A stretch of 6,161 bases of DNA from assembly GCA_947302185.1 (NCBI GenBank), contig CAMYVI010000155.1:1-6161 (forward strand), read 5' to 3'. This document shows, piece by piece, positions 1 to 4,654 of this stretch. Below the pieces are notes generated by a model. It was not told where the DNA came from, did not search any database, and saw only the letters and a program-made list of their open reading frames with translations. The stretch comes from an uncultured Lachnospiraceae bacterium (GTDB lineage Bacteria > Bacillota_A > Clostridia > Lachnospirales > Lachnospiraceae). The stretch's first letter is position 1, and the number at the start of each line of letters is the position of its first letter. Position numbers and translations under genes: made by a program.

Positions 1-472
1 GTCTCATATCGGTGCCGCTTTTACCTCCGGCATGCATTCGATCGGCACCGATATCCTCATCCTGACGCTTTTCGGTGCCAATCTTGCCTCTGTCGTGCAT
101 GCGACCGGCACCGATATCATCACTTTGTCTCATATCGGTGCCGCTTTTACCTCCGGCATGCATTCGATCGGCACCGATATCCTCATCCTGACGCTTTTCG
201 GTGCCAATCTTGCCTCTGTCGTGCATGCGACCGGCACCGATATCATCACTTTGTCTCATATCGGTGCCGCTTTTACCTCCGGCATGCATTCGATCGGCAC
301 CGATATCATCACTTTGTCTCATATCGGTGCCAATTTTGCCTTCGACATTCATTCGATCGGCACCGATTTCCTCATCCTGACGCTTTTCGGTGCCAATCTT
401 GCCTCTGTCGTGCATTCGATCGGCACCGATATCTTCACCTTAACGCTTTTCGGTGCCAATCTTGCTTCTGCA
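1..472. repeat. 63-bp tandem repeat array (seven full units plus a partial), with a 126-bp higher-order period
   Basis: Full units start at 32, 95, 158, 221, 284, 347 and 410, and 1-31 is the tail of an eighth. Bases 1 to about 181 recur exactly 126 bp downstream, so two kinds of unit alternate as a recently amplified dimer. Units 5-7 diverge, as is common at the edge of an array. Every unit carries GGCACCGA and its reverse complement TCGGTGCC. In the even units the arms lengthen to 12 bp (106-117 with 132-143, 14-nt loop). Each arm can also pair with the neighbouring unit, so the array is a chain of alternating inverted repeats. Palindromes CGATCG, GATATC and ATGCAT recur through it. The 63-bp length is a multiple of three, so frames stay open on both strands. 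The left end lies outside the window. Confidence 0.96.
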
Positions 473-481
473 AATCCTTAG
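2..481 (+). CDS. Possible repeat protein, 5'-partial, built of 21-residue units (coding status doubtful)
   Basis: This frame is open from the window edge to a TAG at 479-481, just after the last repeat. It would encode 21-residue repeats of the form HSIGTDI-x4-LFGANLASV or HATGTDIITLSHIGAAFTSG. Each unit splits into two similar halves starting H-(S)-I-G-(T/A), which suggests an older 10-11 residue duplication. No Lys, Arg, Glu, Gln, Trp, Cys or Tyr occurs in the whole visible product. That is very odd for a real protein and suggests the frame is open only because the DNA repeat is 3n long. The opposite strand is also open from 439 to the left edge, with ATG at 415. It gives a much more ordinary hydrophilic repeat with motifs such as KIGTEKRQDEDIGAD. 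The start codon and ribosome-binding site lie outside the window for the plus frame. I do not recognise a family. Confidence 0.25.
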   Translation, partial: SHIGAAFTSGMHSIGTDILILTLFGANLASVVHATGTDIITLSHIGAAFTSGMHSIGTDILILTLFGANLASVVHATGTDIITLSHIGAAFTSGMHSIGTDIITLSHIGANFAFDIHSIGTDFLILTLFGANLASVVHSIGTDIFTLTLFGANLASANP

Positions 482-533
482 ACCGACTATATTTACGTAT
501 ACTGTTCATTCACGCTTTGGCCTGTGCCTCTCA

Positions 534-573
534 TTTATCGAAGCAGAAAAACTTTTACTCCTGCTTCGGTAAA
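534..573. other. 13-bp inverted repeat (hairpin) downstream of the repeat array
   Basis: The arms TTTATCGAAGCAG (534-546) and CTGCTTCGGTAAA (561-573) pair over 13 positions, with one G-U wobble and a 14-nt loop whose AAAACTTTT core is itself palindromic. No clean T-run follows on either strand, so this is not a good intrinsic terminator. It may be a transcript-end structure or a DNA-binding site. The right arm overlaps one copy of a duplicated 14-mer, so two alternative pairings are possible. Confidence 0.6.
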
Positions 574-594
574 CACATCTTTCGGTAAACACAT
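565..594 (+). repeat. Direct repeat of TTCGGTAAACACAT, two copies
   Basis: Exact 14-bp copies lie at 565-578 and 581-594, offset by 16 bp. The first copy forms most of the right arm of the 534-573 hairpin. The second could compete for the same left arm over about eight bases. A local slippage duplication is the simplest explanation. Confidence 0.8.
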
Positions 595-642
595 TTTCAT
601 ATTTAAATCTATGATAAGACAGCTCTCAGATTGATAACATTC

Positions 643-747
643 TTACAGATTTTTGACTGCCAGGCACCTGATTGCATTCAGCATATAGATTATCATGACG
701 CCGACGTCGACAAAAATAGTCAGCAATATATTTGAAATTAAGTAATT
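643..747 (-). pseudogene. C-terminal remnant of a heavy-metal P-type ATPase (CadA/ZntA-like)
   Basis: On the minus strand, 34 codons are open between an in-frame TGA (748-750) and a TAA stop (643-645). They include LLTIFVDVGVMIIYMLNAIR. The pattern hydrophobic-(A/V)-DVGV-x5-LNA-x-R is what I know from the last transmembrane helix and C-terminus of P1B-type Cd/Zn/Pb-translocating ATPases, where ADVGV..LVVLNALR-like sequence is typical. The real enzyme has more than 600 residues, and everything upstream is missing, including the phosphorylation motif and the CPC helix. The remnant stops abruptly where the GCAGAC ladder begins. It also explains the GC-rich palindrome CGACGTCG (702-709) inside AT-rich DNA. 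The match is from memory over a short segment, so chance resemblance cannot be excluded. No start codon or ribosome-binding site supports it as an independent small gene. Confidence 0.55.
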
Positions 748-753
748 TCACAG

Positions 754-882
754 GCAGACGATTTTAAAAAGAGGGATATCACAGGCAGACGGTTATAACA
801 AAGTGGAATTTTACCGGCAGACGGTTATAAAAAAATTGAAATTTTATACGCAGATAGATATGAAGAATGAGGTTCTGCAGAC
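754..882 (+). repeat. Ladder of GCAGAC motifs at about 32-bp spacing upstream of hisB
   Basis: GCAGAC occurs at 754-759, 785-790 and 817-822, as GCAGAT at 850-855, and as GCAGAC at 877-882. The spacings are 31, 32, 33 and 27 bp. The second and third units are the most alike, both reading GCAGACGGTTATAA followed by an A-rich tract and AATTTTA; the others are degenerate. An inverted copy, GTCTGC, lies at 963-968 against the -10 box of the hisB promoter. The first spacings are close to three helical turns, so repeats would lie on one DNA face. The ladder may be a set of regulator sites or a decayed minisatellite. The intervening sequence is itself repeated, so it is not a CRISPR array. Confidence 0.75.
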
Positions 883-927
883 ACATGCCCCGGACTTTGG
901 TCCTGCCTTATAAAATAGCAGGGAACC
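871..927 (+). other. Possible structured segment with two competing stems
   Basis: GGTTCTGC (871-878) and GGTCCTGC (899-906) are near-identical and can each pair, with a small bulge, to GCAGGGAACC (918-927). That gives two mutually exclusive hairpins. The element lies upstream of the best hisB promoter, so it would be in a leader only if a further upstream promoter is used. No terminator follows. A fortuitous arrangement is quite possible. Confidence 0.25.
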
Positions 928-945
928 GCATTATTCATTCCGCTG

Positions 946-974
946 TGGCAACAAATCTTTTGGTCTGCTATAAT
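946..974 (+). promoter_or_regulatory. Extended -10 promoter for hisB
   Basis: TATAAT at 969-974 matches the consensus perfectly and is preceded by TG-C (966-968), giving a TGn extended -10. At 17-bp spacing the -35 position (946-951) reads TGGCAA, only 3 of 6 against TTGACA, as expected when an extended -10 carries recognition. Transcription would begin near 981, leaving a 5' leader of about 30 nt before the TTG start. An inverted GCAGAC motif (963-968) overlaps the upstream edge of the box, so a protein bound there would compete with RNA polymerase. Confidence 0.7.
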
Positions 975-996
975 GCATGTATAATTTTCAAAAGAT

Positions 997-1006
997 AAGG
1001 AAGGTG
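997..1006 (+). promoter_or_regulatory. Ribosome-binding site that fixes the hisB start at TTG 1013
   Basis: AAGGAAGGTG lies eight bases ahead of TTG at 1013-1015. An in-frame ATG at 977 is less likely because it lies before the predicted transcription start and has no Shine-Dalgarno site. An in-frame GTG at 1004 lies inside the site itself. Confidence 0.75.
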
Positions 1007-1012
1007 AACCCT

Positions 1013-1603
1013 TTGAGCAGAATAGCATCAGTAAAGAGGACTACGAAAGAGACAGACATTTCCGTCAATATTAATCTTGACGGGACGGGTGAATGCAGCA
1101 TTGATTCCGGAATTCCTTTCTTTGATCATATGCTGAACGGATTTGCCAGACACGGGCTATTTGATTTGGAGCTTATGTGCGACGGCGATCTGGAAGTGGA
1201 TTCACACCACACTATTGAGGACTGCGGTATTGTCCTCGGCGAGGCGATCAGGAAGGCGGTGGGGGATAAGAAAGCCATCCGAAGATTCGGCAGCTTCATT
1301 CTTCCCATGGATGAGACGCTTGTCATGTGCGCACTTGATCTTTCCGGGAGACCGTATCTTAATTACAATGTAGAATTTACTGTTCCGAGACTCGGAACAA
1401 TGGACACTGAAATGGTGAGAGAATTTTTCTATGCAGTGTCCTATTCAGCTGCCATGAATCTGCACATCAAGCTGCTTGACGGGCTTAATAACCATCATAT
1501 TGCGGAAGCCTGCTTTAAGGCTTTTGGGAAAGCTCTGGATGAAGCCACTTCCTGCGATCCGAGGCTCGGGGACGCGGTATGGTCGACTAAGGGAAGCCTG
1601 TAA
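1013..1603 (+). CDS. hisB: Imidazoleglycerol-phosphate dehydratase
   Basis: HisB removes water from D-erythro-imidazole-glycerol phosphate to give imidazole-acetol phosphate, a late step of histidine synthesis in the cytoplasm. It is a Mn-dependent enzyme that forms a 24-mer. From the TTG start the product has 196 residues, the usual size of a stand-alone bacterial enzyme, so it lacks the HisN phosphatase domain fused in enterobacteria. Family signatures are present in order: FFDHMLNGFARHGLFDL (36-52), VDSHHTIEDCG (62-72, metal-binding His65, His66, Glu69), LNNHHIAEACFKA (158-170, His161, His162, Glu165) and the C-terminal STKGSL. The duplicated HHxxE metal motifs are both intact. It is the first gene of a transcript that continues into a CPBP membrane protein 24 bp downstream. 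No other his gene is within this window, so the pathway is at least partly dispersed. Regulation may involve the extended -10 promoter and nearby GCAGAC motifs; that part is inference. Confidence 0.97.
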   Translation: MSRIASVKRTTKETDISVNINLDGTGECSIDSGIPFFDHMLNGFARHGLFDLELMCDGDLEVDSHHTIEDCGIVLGEAIRKAVGDKKAIRRFGSFILPMDETLVMCALDLSGRPYLNYNVEFTVPRLGTMDTEMVREFFYAVSYSAAMNLHIKLLDGLNNHHIAEACFKAFGKALDEATSCDPRLGDAVWSTKGSL

Positions 1604-1627
1604 ATTACAACACGCCGGGAGTAAGCC

Positions 1628-2377
1628 ATGAAAAGACTGATAGACATTCTGAAGAGACAGCCGCTTTTGTGCACTATACTTGCAGTGATACTGGCTATGG
1701 CAGGTATCAAGCTTCTTGATGCATCTGATACGCTCGGAGAAGGAGTCCTCCGTGTCATTCTTGCTATGGCAATGGGTTTCTTTCTTTATCTGATTTCAGG
1801 AGAGAAAACACTTGATCACTGCGGTGAATCGACCGTCTATGTGATTAAAGTTTTGTCAGGTTTTCTGATTTTTTCCGGAGTTATCGGTTTGACCGGATTT
1901 TTAGGCTTTTTCATGGATGCCGAAATCAGAGGTGACTGGCCGATCCGGCTCCTGTTCAGTGCATTTGAGATGCTTGCGGTAGGCCTTTTTGAAGAGGTAC
2001 TGTTCCGTGCGGTCATTAATGACGGTATCACGTATCAGTTCAGAAATTTCAAATACGTCTGGATCATATGTGCAGCGGTAAGTTCTCTGATTTTCGCTTG
2101 GGTACATGTGATAAGTGCGGATGTATCGGAGCCGCTCCTTATGGCACAGGCTGTTCTGAAGATCCTGACCTGCGCCGAGTTCGGTCTCGGTATGCTGTTC
2201 ATGTATTGGAAAACCAGAAATATATGGGGATGTGCACTTGTACATGCATTATTCGATTTTCTGCCCGGCTGGCAGTATAGTGTATTTAAGTTGGAAGAAG
2301 CATCTACCGGTTCATACGTGAACAGCGGAAAAGATGGTATTCTCAGCATCGTGGTATATACTGTCGAAGCTGCATAA
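1628..2377 (+). CDS. CPBP-family intramembrane metalloprotease (Abi/CAAX-protease-like)
   Basis: This is a 249-residue polytopic membrane protein with about six to eight hydrophobic segments, roughly at residues 12-30, 38-57, 70-95, 105-120, 143-163, 180-195 and 199-215. The three CPBP (Rce1-like) signatures are intact: EEVLFR (Glu122, Glu123, Arg127), FAWVH (Phe156, His160) and HALFD (His206, Asp210). In Rce1 homologues the glutamate and histidines form the intramembrane active site. Bacterial relatives include bacteriocin-immunity proteins and membrane peptidases, but the substrate here cannot be read from sequence. The ATG is preceded by GGGAG (1617-1621) at six bases. The 24-bp gap after hisB, with no terminator between, suggests co-transcription. 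The C-terminal 35 residues are polar and lie beyond the usual domain end. A functional link to histidine synthesis is not evident; the pairing may be incidental. Confidence 0.9.
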   Translation: MKRLIDILKRQPLLCTILAVILAMAGIKLLDASDTLGEGVLRVILAMAMGFFLYLISGEKTLDHCGESTVYVIKVLSGFLIFSGVIGLTGFLGFFMDAEIRGDWPIRLLFSAFEMLAVGLFEEVLFRAVINDGITYQFRNFKYVWIICAAVSSLIFAWVHVISADVSEPLLMAQAVLKILTCAEFGLGMLFMYWKTRNIWGCALVHALFDFLPGWQYSVFKLEEASTGSYVNSGKDGILSIVVYTVEAA

Positions 2378-2518
2378 TGTTTTTCGTAGTGATTCAGATA
2401 TATAGGAAAGTAGTAAAGAAAATAGATTTTGAAGAGCTCAGACAGTCATGGTAAAGATTTGGCCGCAATACAGAAGCGGCGGTTCATTGCTGTCAATTCG
2501 GCTGTGAAAGAGAAAAGT

Positions 2519-2568
2519 GCAAGAGAAGACCCCTGCCATTTGGCGAAGTCTTCTCTTGCTTGTTTATC
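2519..2568. terminator. Bidirectional intrinsic terminator between convergent genes
   Basis: GCAAGAGAAGAC (2519-2530) and GTCTTCTCTTGC (2548-2559) form a perfect 12-bp stem. The 17-nt loop holds a small GCC/GGC inner stem. Plus-strand transcripts meet TTGTTTATC after the stem; minus-strand transcripts meet ACTTTTCTCTTTC. It therefore serves the hisB-CPBP unit and the convergent surface-protein gene. The rest of the 228-bp gap shows only a weak GCCGC/GCGGC hairpin (2462-2480). Confidence 0.88.
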
Positions 2569-2605
2569 AGGTAAAGGATTTTAGATTTCAGACATACATA
2601 ACACG

Positions 2606-4468
2606 TCAAACAGTCTGTGATTTTTTCCGCTTCTTTCTGCGTTTAGTACTGCTCAGCGTAGCATCATTCTGAGCTAATCCAGAAGCGGATTTTTTCTTCT
2701 TTCGCCTACGTCTCTTTCTTTCGGCAGCTTCCTCCGCAAGTCGTCTCTGACGCCGCTCTTCCTTATGCTGCTGAAGAATCCTCTCCCGCACTCTGCGAAC
2801 ATGTATACTGTACACGAACAGCAGGGCGAGAAGAAGGACCAGAAGGATCAGTATCACTATAGTAAATACGAAAGCCCTGTTTCTCGTTTGTGTCCGCCGC
2901 TCATTTTCAGACTGAGGACCCAGAGCCTGCTCTCCGGAGGAAATATTCGTCCCGTGAAGAGTATCTGTATTTGCAGAGTCATCTGATGAAGTTCCGGACC
3001 CGGAATTGTCGGAAGAACCGCTTCCCGCAGCGGTGCCGTCTGAGTGGGACTGACCGTTTGGCTGTCCGTTCTGAGTAGCGCCTGAAACTGAAACCGCAGG
3101 TGACGGAGCAGGTTTCTCTGTCGGAATGAAATCGACAGTGATCCGGTGATTTCCGTCTATATTATCAATCGTGTAGGAGGTTTCTCCTTCTTTGATATCG
3201 AGCGGTGTGACATCGAGATAGGCGGCTGCCACTTTGTAGCCGTCATCCGGCTTGAAAGTGACTGTGTAACTGGTACCGCTTAAGGCCTGACGGCTGCCGG
3301 CGCTGATGCTTCCTCCGATTGCGGGAGCTTTCAGGGTGCCTGTCCCATCTGTGGATTTCACCTGAAAAGAACCGTCTTCACTCCGCGTTACGTAGAAAGA
3401 ACCGTCCCCGTCGTGGGGTGTATTTCCGTTCATATCGAGAAGACTTATTTCGTCGCCTCCGTCATCGACAGTGTAAACAGTATATTCACCGTCATAGGTC
3501 ATACCGCGGGCACTTGTTTCGATTGTATAGAACCAGGGAAGCGTGGTCTCATAGAAGTAAACACGATGGGAGCCATCATCCTGCACGACGGTGACCGGGC
3601 ATACAAATACCCCCTTGTGTGCCATACATACGCCCTCCGCCTCAACAGAGGAGCCGGAGATACCCATATCCATATTAACAGACAGAATCGTTTCACGTCG
3701 GGAAATCGAGTATATGTTCATGAAGTCCCCGATACCCATGCCGTATGTCAGCGGAGAGAGGAATATATAGTCTCCGCTTACACATATGTCCTGAAAATTT
3801 GTTCCCGGAGCGGGATCGATCGGACCGAAATCTTCAATCAGATTGAAATCCGCATCCCTTCTCTGAAGAGAATAGTCTGCAAGGGCATTAGTCAGGATAT
3901 AATACTGATCGTTTTCGGAATCATAGTCGATGCCCAATATATTATACCCTTCGGCAATTTTGATTTTTCTCTTGAAAGTCAGGGTGTCGGGATCCATGAC
4001 ATAGATCGTACCCTCGTTATCGCCCGAGTCGTTGGAATAGAGAGCGACGTAGATTTCATTTGTTTTGGAATTATAGGTCATCCCGTTGCCGTGCTCCCAG
4101 TCGGAGTCACTGTTCCGCATGGCCAGAGAATACTGCTGTACGGGGTTCCCGTTCGCATCAACGGGATTTTTGTAGTAGGCTGACACTGTATCCGGCTGCG
4201 ACGGATCCTGAGAGGTGTTCTCTATTGTAATCAGATAATCCGGAGTTGCGCAAATAGACTGAATTACGCCGCCGTTCACAATGCTGTCCTCGAACAGATA
4301 GTTCCAGGTGCTGTCGTAGAGAGCATCCTCGCTGGCAATTTCCGCAAATACAGATGTCGGTATTCCGCCTGCTGCCAGTGCAAATGCCAGGGAGAGTGCG
4401 ATAAGCATTTTTACCGTGAGAGAGGCTTTTTTCCGCGATGAGAGGGTGTGCATCTTTTCGGTTTCCAT
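2606..4468 (-). CDS. Signal-peptide surface protein: beta-propeller-like ectodomain, InlB-B-like repeat, one TM helix, polybasic tail
   Basis: The 620-residue product has a clear export signal: basic n-region to about residue 20, hydrophobic core 21-34, probable cleavage after SVFA (39-42). Residues 50-345 contain recurring strand-turn-strand segments such as TIYVMDPDTLTF, GMTYNSKTNEIYVAL and GMTYDGEYTVYTV, typical of a WD40/NHL-like beta-propeller; the blade count is uncertain. Residues 384-448 (VTFKPDDGYKV to NIDGNHRITVDF) resemble the divergent InlB B-repeat found in Firmicute surface proteins. A Ser/Gly/Asn/Asp-rich stalk follows (about 452-520), then one transmembrane helix (532-554). 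The cytoplasmic tail (557-620) is strikingly basic, with RKRRRRKKKK (584-593) and KRRKKRKK (609-616) and a possible Glu/Arg-rich helix between. There is no LPXTG motif. The ATG at 4468 follows GGAG (4477-4480) at eight bases. It is transcribed divergently from a lipoprotein hydrolase. Adhesion, scaffolding or ligand sensing are possible roles; none is shown. Confidence 0.88.
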   Translation of the reverse strand: METEKMHTLSSRKKASLTVKMLIALSLAFALAAGGIPTSVFAEIASEDALYDSTWNYLFEDSIVNGGVIQSICATPDYLITIENTSQDPSQPDTVSAYYKNPVDANGNPVQQYSLAMRNSDSDWEHGNGMTYNSKTNEIYVALYSNDSGDNEGTIYVMDPDTLTFKRKIKIAEGYNILGIDYDSENDQYYILTNALADYSLQRRDADFNLIEDFGPIDPAPGTNFQDICVSGDYIFLSPLTYGMGIGDFMNIYSISRRETILSVNMDMGISGSSVEAEGVCMAHKGVFVCPVTVVQDDGSHRVYFYETTLPWFYTIETSARGMTYDGEYTVYTVDDGGDEISLLDMNGNTPHDGDGSFYVTRSEDGSFQVKSTDGTGTLKAPAIGGSISAGSRQALSGTSYTVTFKPDDGYKVAAAYLDVTPLDIKEGETSYTIDNIDGNHRITVDFIPTEKPAPSPAVSVSGATQNGQPNGQSHSDGTAAGSGSSDNSGSGTSSDDSANTDTLHGTNISSGEQALGPQSENERRTQTRNRAFVFTIVILILLVLLLALLFVYSIHVRRVRERILQQHKEERRQRRLAEEAAERKRRRRKKKKSASGLAQNDATLSSTKRRKKRKKSQTV

Positions 4469-4485
4469 TTATGAGGCTCCTGCGT

Positions 4486-4501
4486 ATAAGATCGTTCTTA
4501 T
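4486..4501 (-). promoter_or_regulatory. ATAAGA/TCTTAT inverted repeat in the 5' leader of the surface-protein gene
   Basis: ATAAGA (4486-4491) and TCTTAT (4496-4501) are separated by TCGT. The element lies between the candidate promoter (4516-4544) and the ribosome-binding site at 4477-4480. It could be an operator half-site pair or a small leader hairpin. Six-base arms are short enough to arise by chance. Confidence 0.3.
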
Positions 4502-4515
4502 CTTCCAAATCAAGT

Positions 4516-4544
4516 ATTTTACACTAAGAAAGAATTATTTTCGA
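4516..4544 (-). promoter_or_regulatory. Candidate sigma-A-type promoter of the surface-protein gene
   Basis: Read on the minus strand, TCGAAA (4544-4539, 4 of 6 against TTGACA) and TAAAAT (4521-4516, 5 of 6) are separated by exactly 17 bp. Transcription would start near 4509, about 40 nt upstream of the ATG. It is the best-spaced pair in this intergenic region, but the AT-rich context makes such matches easy to find. Confidence 0.5.
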
Positions 4545-4582
4545 CGGGTTTGTTGATATTTCGGGAGTTTTTCACGAATGAG

Positions 4583-4591
4583 TGGTATGAT
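4583..4591 (+). promoter_or_regulatory. Candidate extended -10 promoter of the lipoprotein hydrolase gene
   Basis: TATGAT (4586-4591, 5 of 6) is preceded by TGG, an extended -10. No convincing -35 lies at 17 bp. TTGATA at 4553-4558 is a good hexamer but 27 bp away. Transcription would begin near 4598, giving a leader of nearly 60 nt. Confidence 0.45.
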
Positions 4592-4640
4592 TATATGGGT
4601 TTATAGTGTATTTCATTACATTCAAATAGTATCCTGAATG

Positions 4641-4645
4641 AGGAG
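4641..4645 (+). promoter_or_regulatory. Ribosome-binding site supporting a GTG start at 4655
   Basis: AGGAG lies nine bases ahead of GTG 4655-4657. The resulting N-terminus is a textbook lipoprotein signal, which confirms this start. The site abuts a short CATTCA/TGAATG inverted repeat (4619-4624 with 4635-4640) that could affect access. Confidence 0.75.
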
Positions 4646-4654
4646 AATCATAAC

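Noticed and set aside
1..472. CRISPR array
   Set aside because: The whole 63-bp unit repeats, with no unique spacers between repeats. The internal inverted arms and the 126-bp dimer period do not fit CRISPR.
702..709. CGACGTCG palindrome as an operator
   Set aside because: It falls within the codons for VDVG of the ATPase remnant, so the coding relic explains it.
871..960. His-specific T-box leader before hisB
   Set aside because: GGGAACCGC only partly matches the T-box motif, there is no terminator or antiterminator pair after it, no clear Stem I or specifier loop, and the best promoter lies downstream.
977..1012. hisB starting at ATG 977
   Set aside because: That ATG lies before the predicted transcription start and has no ribosome-binding site. 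The extra residues are unlike HisB N-termini, and TTG 1013 has a strong site and gives the usual length.
825..1028. 67-codon minus-strand open frame over the hisB promoter
   Set aside because: It crosses the promoter, ribosome-binding site and start of hisB on the opposite strand, and shows no known motif.
3413..4183. 256-codon plus-strand open frame inside the surface-protein gene
   Set aside because: It is antisense to a minus-strand gene with signal peptide, domains and TM helix, and it has no recognisable motif of its own. It is a shadow frame.
4158..4508. 116-codon minus-strand frame overlapping the surface-protein start
   Set aside because: It overlaps the signal-peptide coding region in another frame, begins upstream of the predicted ribosome-binding site and lacks any domain signature.
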